A DNA stretch of 34,037 bases from Gammaproteobacteria bacterium (GCA_029861845.1 JAOTYM010000041.1:1-34037); one strand, 5' to 3'. Numbered from the stretch's first letter, positions 18,060 to 26,159 are shown. Numbers and translations are program-made. The notes: a model not told the origin generated them from the sequence alone.

Positions 18060-18881
18060 CTATGATCCGTGTTCCACAGATTGCGCTCTGTCCGATTGTA
18101 TTCGCGGTCGAGCCGTTTCACCGATCGCCACCCGTTGTCGTTGCGTCGTGATCCGTTCACGTAGCCAATCGACCCAGGTCTGCATACCTTCACCCGTTTT
18201 GCTTGAAATCGAATAAATCGGTGCGCGGTTGGCCAGGTCGCGCAAGTTGGACTTCGCCTGTTCCCGATCGAACTCCTCAATGAACGGCGAGAGATCAGTC
18301 TTAGTAATCAACATCACATCCGCGGCTCGGAACATCACCGGATACTTTGCCGGCTTATCATCACCTTCGGTAACCGACAACAATACAACGTTATAATGAT
18401 GCCCCAGATCGAAGCTAGCGGGGCACACAAGGTTCCCGACATTTTCGATAAATAGGACATCAAGCGGCGCCAGGTCCAACTTGTGCAAAGCATCATGGAC
18501 CATGTGCGCATCGAGATGACACGCGCTACCGGTTGTAATTTGGATCGCCGGCACACCTTTTGCCCGCAGCCGTTGCGCGTCGTTTTCTGTTTCCAGATCC
18601 CCTTCAATCACGCCGATGCGAAATTCGTCCTTCAAGACATCAATGGTTGCTTCCAACAGCGCGGTCTTGCCTGCGCCGGGTGATGACATCAAGTTGATCG
18701 CTAAAACACCGTGTTGGTCAAAATGGGCACGATTATGAGCGGCTTGATGATCATTCTCCGACAATAGATTCTTCAATAACTCCACCGCTAGCTTACCATC
18801 GGCGGTCACTGCATGTTTGCCGTGGCCGCGCACCAAGTGCTCGTTGCCCGACGTTACATTACAACCACAAGTGTCACACAT
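18060..18881 (-). CDS. hypB: Nickel-insertion GTPase HypB
   Basis: 273 residues. It delivers nickel to the hydrogenase large-subunit precursor together with HypA, driven by GTP. The N-terminal MCDTCGC forms the high-affinity nickel site of the CXXCGC type. There is no long His-rich stretch, so a nickel-storage role like that of some HypB proteins is unlikely. The P-loop is MSSPGAGKTAL (about 64-73). The metal site in the G domain is represented by GSACHLDAHM and ENVGNLVCPA, and the base-recognition motif by ITKTDLS. The C-terminal 25 residues are unconserved. GGAGA precedes ATG 18881. It follows hypA by 53 bp. Confidence 0.97.
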   Translation of the reverse strand: MCDTCGCNVTSGNEHLVRGHGKHAVTADGKLAVELLKNLLSENDHQAAHNRAHFDQHGVLAINLMSSPGAGKTALLEATIDVLKDEFRIGVIEGDLETENDAQRLRAKGVPAIQITTGSACHLDAHMVHDALHKLDLAPLDVLFIENVGNLVCPASFDLGHHYNVVLLSVTEGDDKPAKYPVMFRAADVMLITKTDLSPFIEEFDREQAKSNLRDLANRAPIYSISSKTGEGMQTWVDWLRERITTQRQRVAIGETARPRIQSDRAQSVEHGS

Positions 18882-18934
18882 CGGTATGTCTCCGGCCTAT
18901 AGATATTTCCTTGAAAGACGCGAGCAAAAAATCT

Positions 18935-19309
18935 CTAGACCACATCTTGTATCATTTCACTCGTATCTACGTTTAACTCAACACTTGCCAGAATCATTTC
19001 ATCGCCGCTAACCAGGCGCGTGCGATACTCGCCGCATATCCCACATAGCAATCGATTCATTTTTGCCGTCGTCTCGGCGCCACACGTCTCGCAAACCACA
19101 CGTATCGGCTGTGGTTCGGTGACGAGTGCAGCGTTCTCGGCTCGGGTTCCGGCGCGAGCCAGGCTATAAGCCTGATGCAATAAGGGAATCTCTACCCCCG
19201 ACAAGGGGCCGATATGCACTACGATCTTGTCTACAGCGCGTGCGTTGTGTTGCAACGCAATGCGCTCCACTTGACCGATCAAGCCCTGACAAATGGATAG
19301 CTCGTGCAT
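18935..19309 (-). CDS. hypA: Nickel metallochaperone HypA
   Basis: 124 residues. It begins with the invariant MHE, in which His2 binds nickel. The zinc domain has two CXXC pairs, CETC (73/76) and CGIC (89/92). It works with HypB to place nickel in the large subunit. The ATG overlaps the hypC stop by one base (TAATG), so the two are probably translationally coupled. The C-terminus (VELNVDTSEMIQDVV) is slightly longer than in the shortest homologues. Confidence 0.96.
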   Translation of the reverse strand: MHELSICQGLIGQVERIALQHNARAVDKIVVHIGPLSGVEIPLLHQAYSLARAGTRAENAALVTEPQPIRVVCETCGAETTAKMNRLLCGICGEYRTRLVSGDEMILASVELNVDTSEMIQDVV

Positions 19310-19614
19310 TACGATTCCCGTGTATCGTATTCAGGACGCGGTGTGTATCGCCGTGTCTGTGAGATACCCGTTTCATCCACGAGGCCGCCGTTCTCTAACC
19401 GGAGCATTTCGTCGTAAAGCTCCCATGCCGAACGGGCCTCCTCTGCGGTCATTTTCTGAATCGCGTAACCGACATGGACCATCACATAGTCCCCTGGCTG
19501 AACCATATTTTCAGGCAACATGAATAGGCTCACTTCGCGCTCGACACCGTTGGCGGCACAGCGGGCCATGAAGCCATCGATTTCTTTAACCTGCATGGGT
19601 ATACCGAGACACAT
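19309..19614 (-). CDS. hypC: Hydrogenase maturation chaperone HypC
   Basis: 101 residues. The start MCLGIPMQV is diagnostic: Cys2 carries the iron unit between HypD and the large-subunit precursor. The PENMVQPGDYVMVHVGYAI block is also typical. The protein runs about 20 residues beyond the usual HypC/HybG end with a polar tail (ETGISQTRRYTPRPEYDTRES). The frame extends upstream to 19698, but ATG 19614 with AAAGGT in front is the proper start. It lies 16 bp after the maturation protease and overlaps hypA. Confidence 0.96.
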   Translation of the reverse strand: MCLGIPMQVKEIDGFMARCAANGVEREVSLFMLPENMVQPGDYVMVHVGYAIQKMTAEEARSAWELYDEMLRLENGGLVDETGISQTRRYTPRPEYDTRES

Positions 19615-19630
19615 AGGGGTTACCTTTAAG

Positions 19631-20152
19631 TCATGCGTATGATTGTTCGAGCGATTCGCGACAACGCTGTTCGGTGAGCCGTACACCCATATAGCCAAGC
19701 TCTTCTACCGCTGCCCGTACCACTCGCGGCAGCGCCGCCTGCAGCGCGGGCGTGAGTTCGAGGCCGGGCGTTCTTACTTCCATCGGCTGTACCCCAAGAA
19801 TTCGAGTGCGCGGGCGCTTCCCCAGAAACTCGCCCACCGACAGCACCTCGACCAATCCGACCTCGTGCAGCGACATCAACGTACGCCGACCTCGTAACAG
19901 GGTGTCGGCATCAAGGCGATAAATCGTACCCGGCCCGCCATCGCTGTTCATGGCATCGATGACCAAGAGCTGTTGCGCCGAGCACAGTTCATGCACCAAC
20001 TGCAGACCCAGCACGCCGCCTTCGATCAATCGCAGCGAGGGTGGCAGAACGTAGTCCCTTGCGATGGCGCGGACTGTCCATACCCCAATACCGTCGTCCT
20101 GCATCAGCGTGTTTCCGATACCGGCGACTACAATCGATGCGGGATCCGTCAT
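19631..20152 (-). CDS. Hydrogenase maturation protease (HyaD/HybD/HupD family)
   Basis: 173 residues. This nickel-dependent endopeptidase removes the C-terminal extension of the large subunit after the His of DPCLACTVH. Visible features are GIGNTLMQDDGIGV, where the nickel ligand that is Glu in some homologues is Asp20, then EGGVLGLQL, VIDAMN (Asp66) and MSLHEVG (His96), the three metal-ligand positions of the family. The ATG overlaps the cytochrome b stop (ATGA), indicating coupling. The cognate large subunit lies two genes upstream, so its substrate is presumably that protein. Confidence 0.95.
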   Translation of the reverse strand: MTDPASIVVAGIGNTLMQDDGIGVWTVRAIARDYVLPPSLRLIEGGVLGLQLVHELCSAQQLLVIDAMNSDGGPGTIYRLDADTLLRGRRTLMSLHEVGLVEVLSVGEFLGKRPRTRILGVQPMEVRTPGLELTPALQAALPRVVRAAVEELGYMGVRLTEQRCRESLEQSYA

Positions 20153-20820
20153 TCGGCGGCCTTTTCGGGTTTTCCGCCAACCTTGAGCTTATATCCCGTG
20201 AACATGGAGCGAAATGTGTGGTCGCGTTGGATCAAACCGACGGAGGCCGCCATGTAGACGTGGATGGATATCGTGATCAGAAAGACCCACATCCCCAGAA
20301 AGTGCCAGATCCGGGTGTAGGATCGGCCACCGAGGACGGTATTCACCCACTCGAAAGCATCCGGTGCTTGAATGAGCCCGAACACCGTGCCGCGGTAAAG
20401 CGCCAACCCGGTCAAAGCCATGAAGATGATCAACAACGCCCAGAACCAATAAGTCAGGGCCTGCAGCGGATTGTAACGTCGGTATTCCTTGTGAGTATCT
20501 GTGAGAAACAGATAGTAAAGCAGTATGTCCGGGATGTTTCTGAGGTTTCGAACCAAGCCAAAGTCACGCCAGTCCGCATCGAAGGTTGATCTGAAGGCCA
20601 GATAAATCCGCACAATGAGGCCAAGCATTAGAATGTAAGCCGACACGAAATGTGCGAACCGCATCCAGCCCATCACTGCAAAACCGCCTTCTGTGCCCCC
20701 GGGCAAGAACGGCCAGTGGATATAAAACCCGGTAAAAGTAAGAACGACTAATGCAGCGACGCGCAGCCAGTGATCGATTCGGTAGCCCACGCTCCACCAG
20801 TATTCATATTGCGTTGTCAT
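20149..20820 (-). CDS. Ni/Fe-hydrogenase b-type cytochrome subunit (HyaC/HupC family)
   Basis: 223 residues with four hydrophobic helices (about residues 18-37, 54-76, 122-143, 178-200). Heme-ligand candidates include His17 in YRIDHWLRV, His57 in MRFAHFVSAY and His residues in RIWHFLGMW and ISIHVYMAA. The TFTGFYIHWPF segment is also characteristic. The subunit anchors the hydrogenase dimer to the inner membrane and passes electrons from its distal cluster to the quinone pool. It starts 7 bp after the large-subunit stop and overlaps the protease gene by 4 bp. Confidence 0.95.
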   Translation of the reverse strand: MTTQYEYWWSVGYRIDHWLRVAALVVLTFTGFYIHWPFLPGGTEGGFAVMGWMRFAHFVSAYILMLGLIVRIYLAFRSTFDADWRDFGLVRNLRNIPDILLYYLFLTDTHKEYRRYNPLQALTYWFWALLIIFMALTGLALYRGTVFGLIQAPDAFEWVNTVLGGRSYTRIWHFLGMWVFLITISIHVYMAASVGLIQRDHTFRSMFTGYKLKVGGKPEKAAE

Positions 20821-20827
20821 GGCCGCC

Positions 20828-22417
20828 TCACGCTACCCTAATCTTGTAGACTTCGTTGCTGTGTGGATCGATGACATGTACTGTGCAGGCCAGGCACGGG
20901 TCGAAGGAATGAGCCACTCGCAGGATCTCAAGCGGGCGTTTGGGATCCTCCACCGGGGTTCCAATCAAGGCCTCCTCAATCGGACCTTGAACCCCTTTGC
21001 CATCGCGAGGTGAGATGTTCCAACACGTGGGGGTGATCACTTGGTAGTTGGCAAGACGGCCTCCTTCAATCTGATTCCAATGTGCCAATGCCCCACGAGG
21101 TGCCTCCCAGAGTCCTGCGCCTTGCGCCTGTTCCGGCATGGTGTAGTCGGTGAAGGTTGCTGTGTTGCCGTTCTTGATGTTCTCCAGGATCTGCTGCGCC
21201 CATCCCACGGTCGCATCGGCGATGATTTTAGTCTCTAGCGCCCGCGCTGCAATCCTGCCGACAACGGAGAAGAGCACTTCCGGCTTCCCGCCGACCCCCA
21301 ACGCGGTTAATGTATCGTCGATGAGTTTTTTTGCGGTCTCGTGTCCCTTGGCATAGGCAACAACCATCCTCGCCAGCGCCCCCGTTTCCATCGGATACTC
21401 ACCGTAGCGCGGGGCCTTGGCCCAGGTGTACTTGTTCTCGACGTCCCACTCTGTGAACTCGGGTTCGGTTACCCCGACAGACGGATGTACGGGCTCACCG
21501 TTCTTATACCAGGCGCGCGTGACATCCTCCGTCACCGTCTGCTGATCGACCTCCTGTGCTTGTAGGCTTCCATCCATTACGATCCCGCTAGGCAGCAATC
21601 GATTCGTGGTATCAAAGCTGGGATCGTCAAACACGCCCCATGACAGAAAGTTCGCCGGACCCTTGCCGATTCCCGCATAGTCGAGGTAGTACGGTGCAAC
21701 CGCAAGCACATCCGGGATAAAAACGTCTTCCACCCATTGCTTCAACTCTAATAGCCGCGGCATTATGTTCGCGATATCATCCACGGTCGGGATATGGACC
21801 GACCCGCCAGCGGGCGTTGTCATGGTCATCGGCATGCGCCCACCAAAGATGGCCGAGATGTGGGAAGCCTGTGCCTGCTTGTCAATCGCTTCTAAGTAGT
21901 GTGCGACGGCCAGCAGGTTTAGATCCGGTGGAAGTTTGTAAGCCGGATGTCCCCAATAGGCATTCGCGAACGGTCCTAGCTGACCACTGTCAACGAACTT
22001 CTTCAGCCTCGCCTTCACATCCTTGAGATACTGCTCCTTGGGATTGGCTTGCAGCGCCGATACGACATCAACAAAATCCAAGGCAGCCAGCTGATAGAAC
22101 CAGAGAATATGGGAATGCAGAAACTGCGCGCCTTCGACGACATTGCGCACGAGGCGTCCGTTATCGGGCGGGTGAATGCCGGCGGCGTCTTCCAAGCAAA
22201 GCGATGCCGCGTGGGCATGCGAGGTTGGACACACCCCGCAGATCCGCTGCGAGATATGATAGGCATCGCGGGGATCCCTTCCCTTAAGAACAATTTCAAA
22301 GCCTCGGAACAGTGTTCCCGATGCCCAAGCCTCTTTAACCTTTGAATCTTGAACTTCAACCTCTAGGGCTAGATGTCCCTCGATGCGCGTGATCGGATCA
22401 ATCGTTATGCGACTCAT
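20828..22417 (-). CDS. [NiFe] hydrogenase large subunit, group 1 uptake type
   Basis: 529 residues, somewhat shorter than HyaB-type subunits. It holds the NiFe active site for H2 oxidation on the periplasmic side. The N-terminal motif RITIDPITRIEGH and L1 motif RICGVCPTSHA supply Cys60 and Cys63. The L2 motif DPCLACTVH supplies Cys508 and Cys511. Fifteen residues (VIDPHSNEVYKIRVA) follow His514 and should be removed by the maturation protease. No Tat signal is present, as expected for a subunit that travels with the small one. It starts about 5 bp after the small-subunit stop with GAGGTAACAGAG ahead of ATG. Confidence 0.97.
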   Translation of the reverse strand: MSRITIDPITRIEGHLALEVEVQDSKVKEAWASGTLFRGFEIVLKGRDPRDAYHISQRICGVCPTSHAHAASLCLEDAAGIHPPDNGRLVRNVVEGAQFLHSHILWFYQLAALDFVDVVSALQANPKEQYLKDVKARLKKFVDSGQLGPFANAYWGHPAYKLPPDLNLLAVAHYLEAIDKQAQASHISAIFGGRMPMTMTTPAGGSVHIPTVDDIANIMPRLLELKQWVEDVFIPDVLAVAPYYLDYAGIGKGPANFLSWGVFDDPSFDTTNRLLPSGIVMDGSLQAQEVDQQTVTEDVTRAWYKNGEPVHPSVGVTEPEFTEWDVENKYTWAKAPRYGEYPMETGALARMVVAYAKGHETAKKLIDDTLTALGVGGKPEVLFSVVGRIAARALETKIIADATVGWAQQILENIKNGNTATFTDYTMPEQAQGAGLWEAPRGALAHWNQIEGGRLANYQVITPTCWNISPRDGKGVQGPIEEALIGTPVEDPKRPLEILRVAHSFDPCLACTVHVIDPHSNEVYKIRVA

Positions 22418-22422
22418 CTCTG

Positions 22423-23649
22423 TTACCTCGCTTTACCGGTACCGGCCGGGGCATCAGCCTTCTCGGATGGAGGCTCCTTCTTAAAACGCCGCTTTTTGGC
22501 CGTGCCGATCGCGTGCGCCGCGATGCCCGCCGCGGTGGCGACCCCCGCCGCAATGCCAATCTTGTCAGCACCTGCCTCTACGCCTTCCAGACCGGGAACC
22601 TTGACACCCGGCAGTCTTTCGTAGAAACCCGCAAACTTGTCCACCCACCCCGGCTCGCCACAACCGATGCACGGTGCGCCAGCGCCGATGCACCAACTGA
22701 CACGGTCGTTGTAGCGGAACTTCGAGCAGTTAGCGTAAGTATCGGGACCCTTGCAACCCATCTTGTACAGACAGTAGCCGAGCTCTTCTTCCTTACTGCC
22801 GAACCGCTCCACGAACCGACCCGCATTGAAATGCGCACGACGTTCGCACTGATCGTGAATCGTCTGGCCATAGAAAATCTTCGGTCGTCCGTGACCATCT
22901 AGTTCGGGTATGCGCTGGGTCAGAAGAAAATCGACGATGGTAGCGACCAGAATCCCTTCGTTCACTGGGCAGAGATCAAGGTTGATCGATTGGACGCCAA
23001 GTGCTTCGCTGACGCCTTTCAGACCGGCTGGGTTGGGATCCCCTGATGGCGCCCCACCGTAAGTAGCGCAACTGCCCACCGCAATGATGGCTTTGGCCTT
23101 TGCGGCAAACTCCTTGCCGATATCGATCATCTCGCGACGGGCGATCATCCCATAACCCTTCTTCGTGGGAATCCCACCCTCAATGATCAGGATGTAGTCT
23201 CCTCGCTTATAAGCCTGCTCAAGCAGTTCCTCGGCCTGTGCCCCTGCCGCGGCCATGATCGTCTCATGGAAGTCGAGACTCAGAATCTCGAGGATGAGCT
23301 GGGCTGCATTCGGATAGCTGGCCTTGATCAACGCCTCGGTGCATCCCGTATCCGACGCGAAATTCAGCCATACCACGGAAGGGCGCTGGCTGGCCGCTGT
23401 GACTAGGGCGTCGGCGATTCGGGGAACGCCCGCTGAGCCCAGGCCGAGCAATGCCGCCGCCATCCCGCACAGCTTGACGAAATCTCGTCGGCTGAGACTC
23501 GGTACACCCGCAAAGTCGTCCTTTCTCAACGGAGCAACTCCGAAGCGCGTGAGAAAAGGATTCCTGGCTGCCGTGATATTGGTGTTGTGGGATCTGTTGA
23601 GCTGGTGAATGACCGGGCTCTTTGTCGGTCGATGTGGAGTGTCATCCAT
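22423..23649 (-). CDS. [NiFe] hydrogenase small subunit, Tat-exported, with Asp at the proximal cluster
   Basis: 408 residues. A long N-region is followed by the Tat motif SRRDFVKLCG (Arg54-Arg55) and a hydrophobic stretch. Cluster ligands, by alignment to the family: proximal Asp100 (in ASDTGCTEA, where most enzymes have Cys), Cys103, Cys194 and Cys227; distal His265, Cys268, Cys293 and Cys299; medial Cys308, Cys320, Cys327 and Cys330. Cys320 stands in the WP position of [3Fe-4S] enzymes, so the medial cluster is predicted to be [4Fe-4S]. A C-terminal helix (about 363-382) anchors to the membrane or cytochrome b. The extra Cys of [4Fe-3S] oxygen-tolerant enzymes is absent next to Cys103. ATG 23649 has GGGAGG in front. 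Confidence 0.96.
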   Translation of the reverse strand: MDDTPHRPTKSPVIHQLNRSHNTNITAARNPFLTRFGVAPLRKDDFAGVPSLSRRDFVKLCGMAAALLGLGSAGVPRIADALVTAASQRPSVVWLNFASDTGCTEALIKASYPNAAQLILEILSLDFHETIMAAAGAQAEELLEQAYKRGDYILIIEGGIPTKKGYGMIARREMIDIGKEFAAKAKAIIAVGSCATYGGAPSGDPNPAGLKGVSEALGVQSINLDLCPVNEGILVATIVDFLLTQRIPELDGHGRPKIFYGQTIHDQCERRAHFNAGRFVERFGSKEEELGYCLYKMGCKGPDTYANCSKFRYNDRVSWCIGAGAPCIGCGEPGWVDKFAGFYERLPGVKVPGLEGVEAGADKIGIAAGVATAAGIAAHAIGTAKKRRFKKEPPSEKADAPAGTGKAR

Positions 23650-23737
23650 AGATGCCCTCCCTTGCGTCTGGAGACAGGGCTGCTTTGACGGCAGCACTGC
23701 ATGGGCTGCCTGGGGCCCTATCATTTAAGGTGCATCC

Positions 23738-23779
23738 ATAAGACCTTTAATCAACGTTTAATACTTTGATCTAAAGCAA
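23738..23779 (-). promoter_or_regulatory. Candidate FNR-type promoter of the hydrogenase operon
   Basis: On the minus strand TTGCTTTAGATCAA (23779-23766) matches nine of ten specified positions of TTGAT-N4-ATCAA. TCTTAT (23743-23738) lies where a -10 box is expected for a site centred at -41.5, giving a start near 23731 and an 82-nt leader to ATG 23649. No -24/-12 sigma-54 element was seen. The gene-free gap 23650-24166 also contains the palindromes listed separately. Confidence 0.5.
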
Positions 23780-24040
23780 ATAAACGCTAAATTCCGTCTT
23801 CTCCAATGTGAAGATTAAATGGCGGAGGTCGGTGTCGGTCGGGTACGCCCCTCTAGCCCTATCGATGAGAGGAACTCCTTCCCCTAACCGGGGTATAAAG
23901 TCTTTAGCAATTATCCGAAGAGTTCAGGCTGCTCCGGGATTGTTAACGCCGAAGTGCGAACGCAGTTCCTTCAGTCCCCCCGACTTGTTGGGGAGGGTTA
24001 GCGAGGGGTAATGGCGGAGGGGGTCATTAGGGCAAACAAT

Positions 24041-24057
24041 CCCCGCCCAAGGCGGGG
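24041..24057. repeat. Intergenic palindrome, CCCCGCC-CAA-GGCGGGG
   Basis: A perfect 7-bp GC stem with a three-base loop, about 110 bp past the GIY-YIG stop. On the minus strand it is followed by ATTGTTTG, so it could help end that gene, but it also resembles dispersed intergenic palindromes like the one at 3269-3290. Confidence 0.5.
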
Positions 24058-24077
24058 TGGATCTATGGCTCCCAAAT

Positions 24078-24100
24078 GAAACCAGCTTTTTACTGGCTTC
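24078..24100. terminator. Stem-loop with T-rich flank downstream of the GIY-YIG gene
   Basis: GAAACCAG and CTGGCTTC pair over 8 bp with one mismatch or wobble around a seven-base loop. TCTTTTT follows on the plus strand, while on the minus strand CTGGTTTC is the end. It stands 67 bp beyond the GIY-YIG stop; its direction of action is uncertain. Confidence 0.35.
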
Positions 24101-24166
24101 TCTTTTTCCTCCGCCCCATCCGTTCGTCCGGTATCGAAAGGGGTATGCAGTTTTCAACCCTTTCAG

Positions 24167-24451
24167 CTATCTATTCAGTAGTTTTGCCCCAATCCCTCTA
24201 AAGTAAGTCGTCCAAAACTGCTCCAGCTCATGCCAGTCATCACCGGGAGCGACACTTTCGATTTCGAAGATTTCGGGCGCCAAGCCCCACTTGTTGAGAT
24301 TTCTGAGCCAGGCAACCAGGGGGTGACTCGAGTCATCCCGTAAATGCTTATTGAGTTGTACCGTCAGCGTTTGCGTCGTCGTGCCGACGTACTTGAGCTG
24401 CTTACTTTTTGGACATGCCAAACCATATATGATCGGTTTTACCGTGCGCAT
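24167..24451 (-). CDS. Single-domain GIY-YIG family protein, catalytic Arg apparently replaced
   Basis: 94 residues, essentially one GIY-YIG fold. IIYGL (7-11) and KYVGTT (20-25) correspond to the GIY and YIG strands; a helix TLTVQLNKHL (28-37), WLRNLNKWGLAPEIFEIE, HELEQFW with candidate metal ligand Glu77, and a C-terminal LLN (Asn93) follow. The Arg normally found on the first helix is Gln32 here, so nuclease activity is doubtful. Stand-alone proteins of this kind have unclear roles in DNA cleavage or repair. ATG 24451 has GGGAGGAAT in front; ATG 24469 has no site. It is followed on the same strand by palindromes, and a nuclease remnant lies upstream. Confidence 0.75.
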   Translation of the reverse strand: MRTVKPIIYGLACPKSKQLKYVGTTTQTLTVQLNKHLRDDSSHPLVAWLRNLNKWGLAPEIFEIESVAPGDDWHELEQFWTTYFRGIGAKLLNR

Positions 24452-24664
24452 GAGATTCCTCCCGCTCATTAAAGCGATTGCGGTGCCGCGCCCGCCTTAA
24501 CGGTGGCGCGGGCGCTGGCGATGAGGATTGTCCGTTCCAAGAAGAAATGGGGCAGGTACGGGGCTAACCCCGTATTTGGCGCTTCCGTGGAGCCTTGTTA
24601 TTGCCCCTCCACGTCGTCCATCCGAACATTGTCCGCAACTCATGCGAAAATCGCAAGTGAACGG

Positions 24665-24696
24665 TAAGTCTTCCGCCGACTGGCGGTTAAGACTTA
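24665..24696. repeat. Imperfect palindrome next to the SNase remnant
   Basis: TAAGTCTTCCGCC pairs with GGCGGTTAAGACTTA, leaving a two-base bulge and a GACT loop. It directly abuts the end of the SNase remnant (minus strand) and could be its terminator or a dispersed palindrome. A further GC-rich inverted repeat (GCGCCCGC at 24488-24495 and GCGGGCGC at 24508-24515) lies in the same gap. Confidence 0.5.
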
Positions 24697-24699
24697 AGG

Positions 24700-24924
24700 T
24701 TATAAATCTGCAATAAACAACTGAGTTAAAAGCACTACTGAGATTTTTAGCGCCGTCGATATTCCCAAGGCGGCATAAGAATTATTCTCTTGCCACAGGC
24801 CCACTTTTGCGTCCCGTGCCTGGTTTTCAGCATTTGCGTAAAGTTGTCGGTCCTCGGGGATCTGTTCATGCTGGTACTTCACATCGTAATAGAGATTCCT
24901 AGTGAGTTGTCCTAGACGGCCAAA
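24700..24924 (-). pseudogene. Remnant of a staphylococcal-nuclease-like (SNase) protein
   Basis: The frame is open from about 24924 (after an in-frame TAG at 24927-24925) to 24700. It reads LYYDVKYQHEQIPEDRQ, then LYANAENQARDAKVGLW, which matches the last helix and 'A...AR....GLW' signature of thermonuclease/SNase domains. The catalytic core and signal peptide that should precede this are missing, and the sequence after GLW becomes hydrophobic (ISTALKISVVLLTQLFIADL), unlike the family. I read this as a 5'-deleted, possibly 3'-frameshifted relic rather than a functional gene. Confidence 0.6.
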
Positions 24925-25079
24925 CTAGCCGACGAACGGCAGGTAACATCCGCAGGCGCACCAGTAATGCTATTCGTTATTTTCCACGACCCCATTCTCC
25001 CTCGACGGATCTTCACAATTGACTATAGTGAAAGGGCCGTTTGCACCAACGGAAGAGAGTCACACGGAGGGAAACCCGC

Positions 25080-26159
25080 ATGGAATCCCCTATCACACGT
25101 AACGTATCTAAACGGTTCTTCCCACTCCACGGGTGCACCTTAGCGCTGGTGTTGTTGGGACTCACCGCATGTGGCGATAGCAGCAGCGGTAAGGGTGGCG
25201 TTGCTGAAACCCCTTCAGGCACAGGCACTATCAATAGCACCAACGCGGCCGCAGTTGCGGCCGATGTCTTGAACGCTTTTGTCGTGGGCCCCGACACCAC
25301 CGGCGCTATACCTCTAGGTGTAAGTAGTGTTCAGACAGGACTCGCAGCGAACCGCGCCACGTTGGCTGATTTTGCAAGACAGCAATATAAGAAAGCGATC
25401 CGGTGGAGGAATCAGCTAGGTTTGGGTGTCGTGCGTCCGCAGACCCACACCCCTGATCACCTTCCCTGTGCGAACAGCGGTTTTGTCACCATAAGCGTGA
25501 CGGTGGATCCCATTACGCTCTTGGCGGACTCCATGACGCTCTTGTATGAGAATTGCATTGAGTTCGGCGAAACCACTGACGGAACCGTGAGTGTCACGGC
25601 GATCGCGGGTAGCTTGATCACTGATCCGTTCGCGTGCCCCGGCGCACTTTCATTTAAGGTGTCTTTTGACGATTTAAGCGTAAATGATGGCGTCGATTTG
25701 ATTGTCATTGACGGTAGTTTCGATTTCTCCTCAGCGATTAGTGATCAGGACGGTGACCTGATTTGCGAGACAGTTACCGATACGCTGAGTGGCAGCCCCC
25801 TCAACGTAACCCTCAACGGCGAAACATCAACGCTGTCTAACTTTAATATCTCCGATACTGTTAACAGTGTGACCGGTGACTTCACTTCCACGTTTTCCGG
25901 CACGGTGGTCAGCACGGCCGCCGGCGGGTCCGTGAGCGTTATGACTACGCCGGCTATCACGGGCAATGTAGCGGATACATACCCGTCTAGCGGCCAGTTC
26001 ACAATCACCACCGGTAGTGAGATCCTAACAGTTAGGATCAACAGCAACGTTGCGGCCGCCCCGAATGCGGTGACCATCTCACTGGATTCCGATGGGGATG
26101 GGACCCCTGATGGCCCTCCGCAGGACTACAGTTGGGACGAGTTGGTGGCCGTCGTTTAA
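25080..26159 (+). CDS. Lipoprotein of unknown function, beta-rich
   Basis: 359 residues. The signal peptide ends in a lipobox LTAC (Cys31), followed by a Ser/Gly-rich linker, so it is a lipid-anchored envelope protein. Asp2 is not at position +2 (Gly is), which favours outer-membrane sorting. The rest is rich in Thr/Ser/Val/Gly with regular beta-strand patterns (about residues 120-340), scattered Cys residues and a near-terminal DSDGDGTPDG, resembling Ca-binding thrombospondin type-3-like repeats. No known domain is recognised. ATG 25080 has GGAGGGAAA in front. A plausible promoter is TCGACG (25002) with TATAGT at 25024-25029. It stands alone. Confidence 0.75.
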   Translation: MESPITRNVSKRFFPLHGCTLALVLLGLTACGDSSSGKGGVAETPSGTGTINSTNAAAVAADVLNAFVVGPDTTGAIPLGVSSVQTGLAANRATLADFARQQYKKAIRWRNQLGLGVVRPQTHTPDHLPCANSGFVTISVTVDPITLLADSMTLLYENCIEFGETTDGTVSVTAIAGSLITDPFACPGALSFKVSFDDLSVNDGVDLIVIDGSFDFSSAISDQDGDLICETVTDTLSGSPLNVTLNGETSTLSNFNISDTVNSVTGDFTSTFSGTVVSTAAGGSVSVMTTPAITGNVADTYPSSGQFTITTGSEILTVRINSNVAAAPNAVTISLDSDGDGTPDGPPQDYSWDELVAVV

